Positions 18,976-28,842 of a DNA stretch of 64,000 nt are shown here, one piece after another. Every line of letters starts with the position of its first letter. Within the stretch, counting starts at the first letter, position 1. The notes beneath the pieces were generated by a model, which saw only the letters and a program-made list of their open reading frames with translations, searched no databases and had not been told where the DNA came from. Origin of the DNA: an uncultured Flavobacteriaceae bacterium (lineage in GTDB: Bacteria; Bacteroidota; Bacteroidia; Flavobacteriales; Flavobacteriaceae); the NCBI GenBank assembly GCA_905181835.1, contig CAJIZF010000004.1, positions 372,001-436,000 of the forward strand, read 5' to 3'. Both the position numbers and the translations under genes were made by a program.

Positions 18976-20475
18976 ATGAAAATATTAAATATATATAAAA
19001 GTATAGGAGTAGTTGCACTAGCAGCTACTCTACTGGTATCTTGTTCTGAACTTGAATTTGATATTCCAGTAGAGTCAGAAGTAGCTTTAACAAATGGTTC
19101 TGCAGATTTTTCAAATTATGTAGCCATTGGAGCTTCATTTTCTGCAGGAGTTTCAGATGGAACATTGTTTCGCGAAAGTCAAAACAATTCATTTCCAAAT
19201 TCTTTAGCAAGTGCTTTTGCAAATGCTGGAGGAGGTGAGTTTAGACAACCTTTGGTAAATGATAATGTAGGAGGGCTTCTTTTAGGAGGAGTTCAGATTG
19301 CTGGTCCAAGGCTTTATTTTGATGGTGCCGGTTTAAGTGTTTTAGACGGAACCCCATCCACAGAAGTTTCTGAGTTATTAACAGGTCCATTTAATAATAT
19401 GGGTGTAGGTGGAGCGAAAAGTTTTCATTTTTTAGCACCTGGTTACGGAAATCTTGCAGGAGTACCTTTAGGGCAGGCAAATCCGTATTTTGCTAGAATG
19501 GCCTCGAGTCCAAATGCAACGGTATTGGAAGATGCTGTTTCTCAAAATCCTACCTTTTTTACGATATCAGTTATGGGAGGAAATGATGTATTAGGTTATG
19601 CAACCTCAGGAGGCTCTGGAGTAGATCAAACAGGAAACTTTGACCCATCTACTTATGGTGGTTCAGATATTACAGATCCGAATGTATTTGCAAATGCAGC
19701 AACTGCAATGGTTACAGCTTTAACTGCAAATGGTGCAAAAGGAGTACTATCGAATGTTCCTTATGTTACGGATTTACCCTATTTTACAACAGTACCCTAT
19801 AATGCAGTGCCTTTAGATGCAGCAACAGCAGGTCTTTTAAATGGCGCTTTTGCAGAGTATAACGGAGGATTACAATTAGCGGGCTCTCTTGGTTTGTTGA
19901 CATCAGAGGAAATAGCAGCGAGAACGATTGTTTTTGCAGCAGGACAAAACGCTGTTAGTCTTGTTGATGAAGATTTAACGGACCTTAGTGCTTTAGGATT
20001 ACCATCATACAGACAAGCTACACCAGATGATTTAATGGTTTTACCTTCATTGTCTTTTATTGGTACGCTGGTTGATAACAATCCAACTTTAATTAATGGG
20101 GTTTCAGTTCCATTATCAGATCAGTGGGTATTAACCGGTACAGAAACTCAAGCTAGTATTGTAGCAACGGATGCTTACGCTGTAACTGTTCAGTCTCTTG
20201 CTGAAGCTAATGGTCTTGCTTTTGCAGATTTACGAGTAATTTTATCGGAGGCAGCAACTAGTGGTGCAATGTTTGATGAATTTAATATGACGACAGATTT
20301 AATATTTGGAGGCTTAGTAGGTCTTGATGGAGTTCATTTAACTGCAAGAGGTTATGCTTATATGGCTAATAAATTTTTAGAGGCTATAGACGCAACTTAT
20401 GGTTCCAATTTCGGAGCATCAGGCTCAATGCTGAAAGCAGCTGATTACGAACCTTTATATTCAAGTAGTCTTTAA
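18976..20475 (+). CDS. SGNH/GDSL-hydrolase-like lipoprotein paired with TonB receptor
   Basis: Product of 499 aa. Lipoprotein signal with lipobox LLVSC (Cys23). SGNH blocks can be followed: block I YVAIGASFSAGVSDG (the usual GDS is GAS; the Ser is kept, the Asp is not), block III VMGGNDVLGY with the Asn, and block V DGVHLTARGYAYMA with the catalytic Asp-x-x-His. It is longer than typical GDSL enzymes owing to insertions between blocks I and III and in the middle. As a surface or periplasmic lipoprotein encoded 12 bp after a TonB receptor, it probably de-esterifies or binds the imported molecule. The substrate is unknown. Confidence 0.87.
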   Translation: MKILNIYKSIGVVALAATLLVSCSELEFDIPVESEVALTNGSADFSNYVAIGASFSAGVSDGTLFRESQNNSFPNSLASAFANAGGGEFRQPLVNDNVGGLLLGGVQIAGPRLYFDGAGLSVLDGTPSTEVSELLTGPFNNMGVGGAKSFHFLAPGYGNLAGVPLGQANPYFARMASSPNATVLEDAVSQNPTFFTISVMGGNDVLGYATSGGSGVDQTGNFDPSTYGGSDITDPNVFANAATAMVTALTANGAKGVLSNVPYVTDLPYFTTVPYNAVPLDAATAGLLNGAFAEYNGGLQLAGSLGLLTSEEIAARTIVFAAGQNAVSLVDEDLTDLSALGLPSYRQATPDDLMVLPSLSFIGTLVDNNPTLINGVSVPLSDQWVLTGTETQASIVATDAYAVTVQSLAEANGLAFADLRVILSEAATSGAMFDEFNMTTDLIFGGLVGLDGVHLTARGYAYMANKFLEAIDATYGSNFGASGSMLKAADYEPLYSSSL

Positions 20476-20491
20476 TTAGAAAATAATACAT

Positions 20492-20524
20492 AAAAAATCG
20501 AAGCTTTTGCTTCGATTTTTTTTT
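20492..20524 (+). terminator. Intrinsic terminator after the receptor/SGNH operon
   Basis: Perfect 13 bp stem (AAAAAATCGAAGC / GCTTCGATTTTTT) with a TTTT loop, continuing into a T run. It lies 17 bp after the stop of the SGNH lipoprotein gene and separates it from atpD. Confidence 0.9.
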
Positions 20525-20614
20525 GCAAAAAATTAAAGTTTAATTATAGATTGAGCAAACTGAAAAAGTATCTTTAGTTGAGGACCCTCATAGAATAAAA
20601 AATAAGTTTTTGAT

Positions 20615-22211
<1,597 letters not shown>

Positions 22212-22231
22212 ATTATTAAACTAGAAGGGAT

Positions 22232-22510
22232 ATGTATTTAGAAATTGTAACACCTGAAGCCTCTTTAGTAAGTGGCGAAGTAGAGTCGGTAACAGTTCCT
22301 GGTGTAAATGGGGAGTTTCAGATGCTAAACAATCATGCATCCATTGTTTCTTCCTTGCAAAACGGAAAAGTTAAATTTAGAGGAACTCCTAACTTTCAAG
22401 AAGGATTTGAAGATAAATTTTCTAAAGATAACGATGGTTGTTGGATACTTGAAATATCGAGTGGTACCATTGAAATGAAAGATAACAAAGTCATTGTATT
22501 GGCCGATTAA
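22232..22510 (+). CDS. atpC: F1Fo ATP synthase subunit epsilon (short form)
   Basis: Product of 92 aa. It has the N-terminal beta-sandwich only (MYLEIVTPEASLVSGEVESV, then VPGVNGEFQMLNNHA and the terminal VIVLAD). The C-terminal two-helix domain that inhibits ATP hydrolysis in E. coli epsilon is absent, which is normal for Bacteroidota. The subunit couples the rotor to F1. It starts 20 bp after atpD and is closed by a terminator. Confidence 0.95.
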   Translation: MYLEIVTPEASLVSGEVESVTVPGVNGEFQMLNNHASIVSSLQNGKVKFRGTPNFQEGFEDKFSKDNDGCWILEISSGTIEMKDNKVIVLAD

Positions 22511-22535
22511 GCCTTTCAAAAAGAATTATAAAGAG

Positions 22536-22565
22536 ATCCTAAACATTAAGTTTAGGATTTTTTTA
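22536..22565 (+). terminator. Intrinsic terminator of atpDC
   Basis: 9 bp stem ATCCTAAAC / GTTTAGGAT with an ATTAA loop and a following T run, 25 bp after the atpC stop. Confidence 0.88.
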
Positions 22566-22638
22566 TAGGATACTTTTCGGTACAAGTAATTATCATTTTA
22601 AATAAAATAATTTTAATTTCGCGATTTAAATAATAACT

Positions 22639-24466
22639 ATGAAAAGATTACCTATATTTTTGATTGTTAGTTTTTTTCTTGGAGGAAGCTCTTTTTCACA
22701 AGAGTTAAGCAACGAGGAACAACTAAATGAAGTTATTATCAACTCTACTAGAATTGATTTGCCATTCTCAGAAAATTCACGAACGATTACGGTAATATCT
22801 TCTGAGACTATTAAACAAAGTACAGCAACTAATGTTGCCGACTTATTACAAAGTATTTCTGGAATAGATATTCGCAGAAGAGGAACCGATGGAATGCAAT
22901 CCGATCTATATATAAGAGGCGGGCAATTTAATCAAACCTTGATCCTTATTGATGGATTTAAAACCGAAGACCCTCAAACAGGACACCATACCATGAATAT
23001 GATGATTCCTCTTGAGAATATTGAACGAATTGAAATTATAAAAGGACCTGCTGCAAGAGTCTTTGGTCAAAATGCTTTTACGGGTGCAATTAATATTGTT
23101 ACAAAAAATAATGTATCAGAGCAGTTAAAATTGAATGTTGGTTCTGGCTCATTTGATAAACTTAGATTAGGTGCAACCGCAGCTACTAGACTTGAAAAAT
23201 CAAGCCATTTTGTAAATTTTGAATACAATGGAAGTCAGGGATATAGAGAAAATACGGATTATGAGAACTTAAATTATTTTCTAAAGAGCAGTATCTCTAC
23301 CAACCAACAACCCGTTGATATTATCGCTACTTTTATTGATCGGAAATTTGGCGCGAATAATTTTTATACCAATAGCCCCAATTATAATGAGTATGAAGAA
23401 ACTCAAACCAGTTTAGTTGGGGTCTCTACCTCTGTGATAAAAAACAATTGGACGCTTAAACCAAGGTTGTTTTGGAAAAGAGGCCAAGATATGTTTTTAT
23501 TAAAAAGAGAAGATCCCAGTTTTTCTAGAAATTTTAACATCACTAATAAAGTAGCAGCGGAGGTAAACTCCTCCTTTAAAAATAATTTTGGAGTTACAGG
23601 AATTGGCATGGATCTTTCAGAAACAACCTTATCAAGCAATAATCTCGGGGATCAGAAGTAGAACAGCGATCAACCTGTTTTTGGAGCACCGGTTTTTACT
23701 AATTAATAATCAATTAGATATAACACCTGGGGTTTCACTGAGTTATTATTCAGATTTTGATTTTCAGGCTTTTCCAGGACTAGATATAGGTTACAAATTT
23801 TCAAATAATTTTAAAATATATGGAAATATTGGTTATTCGTACCGAGTGCCTACCTTTACAGAAATGTATACCAGCATTCCAAACTTTTTAGCTGGAAATA
23901 CTGAGTTAAAACCAGAAAAAGCACTGGCCGAAGAGCTTGGACTTAAATATACTTATAACAGATTAGAGCTCAGTGGTGCCATATTTAGAAGAGATGCGGA
24001 AGACTTAATTGATTATATTAAAGAAACGGAAGAGAGTCCCTTGTTTGTTGCTCAAAACTTAAGAAAAATAACTACTTCAGGGTTTGAAATTAATACAACC
24101 TATAGTTTTTCAATTTTAAACAACACACAACGAATTAATCTGGGCTATACTTTCCTGGAAGATGATTATTATGACACCAATGTCTTTGCCTCAAGATATT
24201 TGTTAAATACCTCTATTAAACATCATATTACTGGTGTTTTCGATTTTACAATTGCAAAAATCATAAAACCGAGCCTTACCTATAAGTATGTGGAGCGGCC
24301 AACTAACTCTTACAATATTGTAGATGTTAGAATTGCTTCAGAAATAAAATCAATTTCCTTATTTTTCTTGATTAATAATTTGTTTGATACTGAGTATTAC
24401 GAAAAAGATAATGTATTCATGCCCAAAAGTAATTTTGAATTTGGTTTAAGTTATACATTTAAATAA
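22639..24466 (+). pseudogene. BtuB-like TonB-dependent receptor, interrupted by one frameshift
   Basis: Two frames (22639-23661 and from about 23655 to 24466) make one receptor of about 608 aa. Part one has a signal peptide (MKRLPIFLIVSFFLGGSSFSQ), a plug domain (DVADLLQSISGIDIRRRGT-like stretch near residue 70, then YIRGGQFNQTLILIDGFKT and RIEIIKGPAARVFGQNAFTG) and the first barrel strands. Part two gives the remaining strands (ITPGVSLSYYSDFDF, GYSYRVPTFTEMY) and the terminal aromatic strand FEFGLSYTFK. Near 23655 the frame ends LSSNNLGDQK-stop; removing the C of GATCAGAAG restores GDRSRTAINLFLEHRF. There is no carboxypeptidase-like N-domain. The size and plug resemble cobalamin/siderophore receptors; the substrate is unknown. 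One clean shift in otherwise good sequence could be a sequencing error. Confidence 0.82.
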
Positions 24467-24469
24467 ATA

Positions 24470-24949
24470 TTAAACCAAGGCTCTTATTTTATCATAAACT
24501 AAAAAACTTTCCCAACCCCGGTATAATAAATAATCAGCAATCTTTTTTCTTTTTTTTTGAAGATTGGTTTCAGAACTTAGTTGTTCAAAACGTTTTTTTG
24601 CTAACTCGTTAAAAGTGTTAAGATATTTTTCCTCACAAATTTCTTTTAGCCCAAGGGCTATATTATATTTAGAGATGTCTCTGTAGTTGAGTTCTCTTTT
24701 GATACGTATTTTACCCCATTTTTTATGATTAAACTTTCCTCGTACAAATGCTTGAGCGAAACGAGTTTCATTTAAAAAATTATGTTTCAATAGATGAAGT
24801 TTAATAACTTCGATAGCCTCAGGAATCATTTTCATATCCCGCAATTTTTGATTTACTTCTTTGTGGCAACGTTCTTGGTACGCACAATAGCTTTCAAGTT
24901 TAGCTTGAGCTTCTTTAAGGGTATATGTTTTTTGAGTTGGGTAATTCAT
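24470..24949 (-). CDS. recX: Regulatory protein RecX
   Basis: Product of 159 aa. RecX proteins bind and limit RecA filaments. The three-helix repeats are visible: TLKEAQAKLESYCAYQERC, LRDMKMIPEAIEVIKLHLLK then FLNETRFAQAFVRGKFNHKKWG, and IADYLLYRGWESFLVYDKI. The length and the late RGW motif fit. recA is not nearby. It lies downstream of rng with a terminator between them, and it converges on the TonB receptor (3 bp between stops). Confidence 0.9.
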   Translation of the reverse strand: MNYPTQKTYTLKEAQAKLESYCAYQERCHKEVNQKLRDMKMIPEAIEVIKLHLLKHNFLNETRFAQAFVRGKFNHKKWGKIRIKRELNYRDISKYNIALGLKEICEEKYLNTFNELAKKRFEQLSSETNLQKKRKKIADYLLYRGWESFLVYDKIRALV

Positions 24950-24988
24950 TTTAGTAATGCTCTTACAAATTTAGCTAAAAAAAGACAT

Positions 24989-25022
24989 AAAAAAACCTCC
25001 AAAGTTTTCACAGTGGAGGTTT
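24989..25022 (-). terminator. Intrinsic terminator of rng
   Basis: Stem AAACCTCCA / TGGAGGTTT with a 12 nt loop. Read on the minus strand it is followed by a run of T's. It lies just past the rng stop at 25032, which is on the minus strand, and before recX. Confidence 0.8.
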
Positions 25023-25031
25023 CTTTTCAGG

Positions 25032-26576
25032 TTATTTTATCTTGGTATCATCTTTGTCAACAAAGTGATATTCTAGATATGTGTAAGCATCTCTTGGTTG
25101 TATTGTCACCCATTTTTTGTGCTCCATAAACCACTTGGTTCGCACGGATGGAAATCCTTTAGTTAAAAAGGCTGCTATAAAAGGATGTGTGTTTAATGTT
25201 ATGTTTTTATAGTCTTTATTGACAAGCGTTTTAAGCTCATCGTTCATTTTATTCACCAATACAATTGGTGCTTCAATCTCAGAAGTATCTCCAATATTAG
25301 GATTTTCTTCACGAGTCTTAATATTCATTTCAGGTCGTACACGTTGTCTAGTTATTTGAATTAATCCAAATTTACTAGGAGGTAGTATCTTGTGTTTAGC
25401 ACGATCATCATTCATTTCTGAACGCATATGATCGAATAATTTTTTTCGATTGGCAGCAACTGCCATATCTATAAAATCAATTACAATAATACCACCCATA
25501 TCACGCAACCTAAGTTGTCGTGCTACTTCGCTAGCAGCAATTAAGTTTACTTCTAAAGCGGTTTCCTCTTGATTATTTGATTTATTACTTCGGTTACCAC
25601 TATTTACGTCAATTACATGCAACGCTTCGGTATGTTCGATCACTAGGTAAGTTCCCTTACTTCCTGATACAGTTCTACCAAAGGCTGTTTTTATTTGACG
25701 TTCAATCCCATATTTTTCAAATAAGGGAGTTTTAGAATCGTAAAACTTAACAATATTCTCTTTGTCTGGTGCAATTGATTGCACATAATCTTTAATTTGT
25801 AAGTAAAGTGTTTCGTCGTCTATATAAATTGAAGAAAACGAATCGTTAAAGACGTCTCTAATTATTGACGCGCCTCTATCTAATTCACTTAACACCTTTG
25901 AAGGAAGGTGTGCTCCTCGTAACTTTTTACACATCGCATTCCAGCGATCCATGAGATTTTGTAAATCTCTATCCAGTTCAGCTACTTTTTTACCCTGGGC
26001 TACAGTTCGTATAATAACTCCAAATCCTTTAGGTTTAATACTCATTAACAAGCGTTTTAACCTATCTTTTTCTTCTTTAGATTCTATTTTTTGTGAAATA
26101 GAAACTCTATCGGAAAATGGTACCAGTACTATATATCGGCCTGCTATTGACAGCTCCGAACTAATTCTTGGACCTTTTGTTGAAATGGGTTCTTTTACAA
26201 TCTGAACCAATGTTGATTGATTCGACTTTAGTACATGATTTATACCTCCGTTTTTATCAATATCTTTTTCAAATGGGAAATTTTTTAAAGAATAATCTTT
26301 AAGTTTACCTGTACTTACACTCTTAACGAATTTTAAAAGAGAAGTGATTTTAGGACCTAAGTCATGATAATGCAAAAAAGCATCTTTTTCATAACCAACA
26401 TTCACGAATGAAGCATTTAAGCCCGGAACAATTTTTCGAGTTTTGGCGATAAACACGTCACCAACCGAAAATTTGTTGTCATCTTCTTCTTTATGTAATT
26501 CAATAAGTTTTCCATCTTTTAAAAGGGCAAAATCAACTGATTGCGAACTGGATCTAATAAATAATTCGTAGTTCAC
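25032..26576 (-). CDS. rng: Ribonuclease E/G family protein
   Basis: Product of 514 aa. Endoribonuclease for rRNA/mRNA processing. It has the S1 domain at about 35-125 (VGDVFIAKTRKIVPGLNASF), the RNase-H-like part, and the DNase-I-like catalytic part with metal-site aspartates in EALHVIDVNSG and GGIIVIDFIDM. It lacks the long unstructured C-terminal scaffold of E. coli RNase E, so RNase G-like. The start is GTG at 26576 (MNYELFIRSSS), which gives the family's usual N-terminus; an ATG at 26583 is out of frame. The 5' leader is strongly structured (see 26592-26668). It lies downstream of HU and the small basic protein. Confidence 0.95.
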   Translation of the reverse strand: MNYELFIRSSSQSVDFALLKDGKLIELHKEEDDNKFSVGDVFIAKTRKIVPGLNASFVNVGYEKDAFLHYHDLGPKITSLLKFVKSVSTGKLKDYSLKNFPFEKDIDKNGGINHVLKSNQSTLVQIVKEPISTKGPRISSELSIAGRYIVLVPFSDRVSISQKIESKEEKDRLKRLLMSIKPKGFGVIIRTVAQGKKVAELDRDLQNLMDRWNAMCKKLRGAHLPSKVLSELDRGASIIRDVFNDSFSSIYIDDETLYLQIKDYVQSIAPDKENIVKFYDSKTPLFEKYGIERQIKTAFGRTVSGSKGTYLVIEHTEALHVIDVNSGNRSNKSNNQEETALEVNLIAASEVARQLRLRDMGGIIVIDFIDMAVAANRKKLFDHMRSEMNDDRAKHKILPPSKFGLIQITRQRVRPEMNIKTREENPNIGDTSEIEAPIVLVNKMNDELKTLVNKDYKNITLNTHPFIAAFLTKGFPSVRTKWFMEHKKWVTIQPRDAYTYLEYHFVDKDDTKIK

Positions 26577-26591
26577 GTTTCATTAATTTTT

Positions 26592-26620
26592 ATCCATCAT
26601 ACATTGTATGACAGATGGAT
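26592..26620 (-). promoter_or_regulatory. Hairpin next to the rng start codon
   Basis: On the minus strand ATCCA-(TCTG)-TCATAC-AAT-GTATGA-TGGAT folds into an 11 bp stem with one bulge, ending 15 nt upstream of the GTG start. It could control rng translation or be a site for RNase E/G autoregulation, as known for E. coli rne; the link is inference. Confidence 0.45.
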
Positions 26621-26649
26621 TAAACAATATTTTATCACAGGTTTTTTGA

Positions 26650-26668
26650 TTTCTCACTAAGTGAGAAA
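26650..26668 (-). promoter_or_regulatory. Second perfect hairpin in the rng leader
   Basis: TTTCTCAC-TAA-GTGAGAAA gives an 8 bp perfect stem with a three-base loop. There is no T run on either side on the minus strand, so it is not a standard terminator. It separates the small basic protein gene (26754) from rng. An AT-rich inverted repeat (AAATTAATTAA...TTAATTAATTT, about 26678-26708) lies just upstream. Confidence 0.4.
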
Positions 26669-26753
26669 ACCCGTCGAAATTAATTAATCAAATGGAGTTA
26701 ATTAATTTCATTTTCAAAGAACTTTTTTGATTTTTTAAAACTACAGAAATAAA

Positions 26754-26846
26754 TTATTTCTTCGTTTTATGGCGATTAGCACGACTTCTTTTCTTTCTTT
26801 TATGAGTAGAAATCTTTGCTCTTTTTCTTTTTTTACCACTTGGCAT
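26754..26846 (-). CDS. Conserved 30-residue basic protein, possibly ribosome-associated
   Basis: ATG at 26846, stop at 26754: MPSGKKRKRAKISTHKRKKR followed by SRANRHKTKK. Thirteen of the 30 residues are Lys and five Arg. Very similar short basic proteins occur across Bacteroidota, in some genomes annotated as THX-like 30S proteins or hypothetical proteins. The composition suggests rRNA binding. It lies between HU (39 bp upstream) and rng. The gene is too short for most gene finders. I am confident it is real because of its recognisable sequence; the exact role is not proven. Confidence 0.75.
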   Translation of the reverse strand: MPSGKKRKRAKISTHKRKKRSRANRHKTKK

Positions 26847-26885
26847 AGTAATCTGTTTATTTATCTCGAGTCAACGAGATGGTTA

Positions 26886-27176
26886 TTATTTTACCTTCAC
26901 ATTTGTTTTTACACCTTCTACAAAAACTTTTGCAGGCTTGAATGCTGGTATATTGTGTGCAGGGATTTTGATTGTTGTATTTTTTGAAATGTTTCTTCCT
27001 GTTTTTTCAGCTCTTTTCTTAACGATAAAACTTCCAAATCCTCTTAAGTAAACATTGTCACCACCTTCTAAAGAAGTTTTTACTTCTTTCATGAAGGTTT
27101 CAACTGTAGCTTGAACATCTCCCTTTTCCATTCCTAGTTTCTCTGAAATCTTAGCTACGATATCTGCTTTCGTCAT
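26886..27176 (-). CDS. hup: HU-family DNA-binding protein
   Basis: Product of 96 aa. Nucleoid-associated histone-like protein that bends DNA as a dimer. It has the N-terminal helices (MTKADIVAKISEKLGMEKGD), the family signature VYLRGFGSFIVKKRAEKTGRN, and the beta-arm region with the intercalating Pro segment (IPAHNIPAFKPAK). A Bacteroidota-type promoter lies upstream. The downstream neighbours are the small basic protein and rng. Confidence 0.95.
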   Translation of the reverse strand: MTKADIVAKISEKLGMEKGDVQATVETFMKEVKTSLEGGDNVYLRGFGSFIVKKRAEKTGRNISKNTTIKIPAHNIPAFKPAKVFVEGVKTNVKVK

Positions 27177-27219
27177 TATGTATTATATTTATTTATTAAA
27201 ATTTCTTTTTTCAAGAGGG

Positions 27220-27252
27220 CAAATATATGAATTTTATAATCAAAAAATCAAA
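27220..27252 (-). promoter_or_regulatory. Predicted promoter of the HU gene
   Basis: On the minus strand TTTG (27252-27249), 21 bp, TATATTTG (27227-27220). This matches the Bacteroidota -33/-7 pattern. The leader to the ATG at 27176 is about 37 nt. Confidence 0.6.
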
Positions 27253-27285
27253 TGCTAAACCATTAAAATTTAATTAGATAAAGGC

Positions 27286-27293
27286 TAATTTTG
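27286..27293 (+). promoter_or_regulatory. -7 element directly abutting the mutY start
   Basis: TAATTTTG ends 4 bp before the mutY ATG at 27298. With a start site 5-7 nt downstream of the element, the transcript would begin at or next to the start codon. No good -33 box is seen. Confidence 0.4.
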
Positions 27294-27297
27294 CGGT

Positions 27298-28371
27298 ATG
27301 TCAAAAAGTAATTCATTTTTTAGTAAAAAACTCATATCGTGGTACTTAACTCATAAAAGAGATTTGCCTTGGCGAAGAACTCAATTGCCTTACCATGTTT
27401 GGCTCTCAGAAATTATACTTCAACAAACAAGAGTTGACCAAGGATTACCTTACTACAAAGCCTTTGTAAGCAAGTATCCCCTAATAATAGATTTAGCGGA
27501 TGCAACGGAAGAAGAAGTTCTCAAATTATGGCAAGGTTTAGGCTATTATTCTCGAGCTCGTAACCTTTATTCCACTGCAAAATTTATAGCCAACGAGCTC
27601 AACGGAGAATTTCCATCTTCTTACCAAGACTTAATTAAATTAAAGGGTGTAGGGGATTATACGGCAAGTGCAATAGCGTCCATATGTTTTAATGAAGCTT
27701 CAGCAGTGGTAGATGGAAATGTATATCGTGTACTCTCCAGATATTATGGTATTGAAACTCCTATTAACAGTAGTCAAGGAATTAAAGAATTTAAAAAAAT
27801 GGCTCAAACTCTAATTGACAAAAATAATCCAGGAGACCATAATCAAGCCATTATGGAGTTTGGTGCCCGACAGTGTAAACCACAAAACCCTAAATGCAAT
27901 AGCTGTATTTTTAATAATAGTTGTGTGTCTTTACAAAAAGGAATGATCGCTCGGTTACCTATTAAATTAAAAAAAACAAAAATAAAAAAAGTATACTATA
28001 ATTATATTGTCATATTAACAGAGGACGGTAAAACAATATTCCAAAAAAGGACTGGTAAAGGGATTTGGGAAAATTTATATCAATTCCCGCTAATTGAGTC
28101 AGCTCAAAACATCAATAAGGATGAGCTTTTAAAATTGAATGAATTTAGTGAACTATCTGCTATGTATGGAATTAGCTCTTTAGCTCTATATAACGAAAAG
28201 ATTAAAATTCATAAATTATCTCACCGACATATTTATGCAAGATTTTGGATAGCAGAATCAACAATAATTTCTGATACTGCTGTCCTCGTACCTCAAATAT
28301 TTTCGTATCCAGTACCCAATTTAATCGATACCTTTATAAATGCTTTTTTCAAAAAAAAGAAACAGCATTAA
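27298..28371 (+). CDS. mutY: Adenine DNA glycosylase MutY
   Basis: Product of 357 aa, full length. MutY removes adenine mispaired with 8-oxoguanine. It shows catalytic E38 in LSEIILQQTRV, the helix-hairpin-helix at about 115-127 (LKGVGDYTASAIA), catalytic D139 in VVDGNVYRVL, the 4Fe-4S cluster loop with C193, C200, C203 and C209 (C-x6-C-x2-C-x5-C), and a C-terminal NUDIX-like 8-oxoG recognition domain from about 235. It is divergent from HU and first in the mutY-ssb-gldE-gldD group. Confidence 0.97.
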   Translation: MSKSNSFFSKKLISWYLTHKRDLPWRRTQLPYHVWLSEIILQQTRVDQGLPYYKAFVSKYPLIIDLADATEEEVLKLWQGLGYYSRARNLYSTAKFIANELNGEFPSSYQDLIKLKGVGDYTASAIASICFNEASAVVDGNVYRVLSRYYGIETPINSSQGIKEFKKMAQTLIDKNNPGDHNQAIMEFGARQCKPQNPKCNSCIFNNSCVSLQKGMIARLPIKLKKTKIKKVYYNYIVILTEDGKTIFQKRTGKGIWENLYQFPLIESAQNINKDELLKLNEFSELSAMYGISSLALYNEKIKIHKLSHRHIYARFWIAESTIISDTAVLVPQIFSYPVPNLIDTFINAFFKKKKQH

Positions 28372-28406
28372 AACAAAAAAAATAGTTATATTTAATTCAC
28401 AAAATA

Positions 28407-28414
28407 TAACTTTG
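28407..28414 (+). promoter_or_regulatory. -7 promoter element for ssb
   Basis: TAACTTTG matches TAnnTTTG and lies 24 bp before the ssb ATG at 28439. No convincing -33 box is visible. Confidence 0.45.
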
Positions 28415-28438
28415 CGCAACTTAAATACTAAATAAATT

Positions 28439-28825
28439 ATGAGTGGTACACTAAATAAAGTAATGCTAATTGGGCACACTGGAGATGATGTAAAAATGCA
28501 TTATTTCGAAGGTGGAGGAAGTATAGGAAGGTTCCCAATAGCGACTAACGAATCCTACACCAATAAAGCAACGGGTGAAAAAATCACTAACACTGAATGG
28601 CATAGTGTAGTTGTAAAAAATAAAGGAGCTGAGATTTGTGAAAAGTATCTAAAAAAAGGAGATATGGTATACATTGAAGGTCGTTTAAAAACAAGAAAAT
28701 GGCAAGATGAAGAGGGAAAAGATCGTTATAATACTGAGGTTCATTGTACCGAGTTTACTTTTTTAAGTCCAAAAGGAGACAGTGGAAATAATTCTGAGGC
28801 TAATCCGGGAACGGAACCTTTTTAA
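28439..28825 (+). CDS. ssb: Single-stranded DNA-binding protein
   Basis: Product of 128 aa. An OB-fold protein (MSGTLNKVMLIGHTGDDVKM, NTEWHSVVVKNKGAEICEKYLKKG, YIEGRLKTRKWQDEEGKDRY). It ends in a short acidic/polar tail ending TEPF, compatible with the SSB C-terminal peptide that recruits partners, although the usual DDDIPF is reduced. It lies between mutY and gldE, a gene order common in gliding flavobacteria. Confidence 0.95.
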   Translation: MSGTLNKVMLIGHTGDDVKMHYFEGGGSIGRFPIATNESYTNKATGEKITNTEWHSVVVKNKGAEICEKYLKKGDMVYIEGRLKTRKWQDEEGKDRYNTEVHCTEFTFLSPKGDSGNNSEANPGTEPF

Positions 28826-28842
28826 TATCAATTTATTTAATT

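Noticed and set aside
24794..25129. Plus-strand frame of 111 codons
   Set aside because: It spans recX, the terminator and the end of rng on the other strand; composition is that of an antisense frame.
26575..26583. ATG at 26583 as rng start
   Set aside because: It is out of frame with rng and reaches a stop after a few codons; the GTG at 26576 gives the expected N-terminus.
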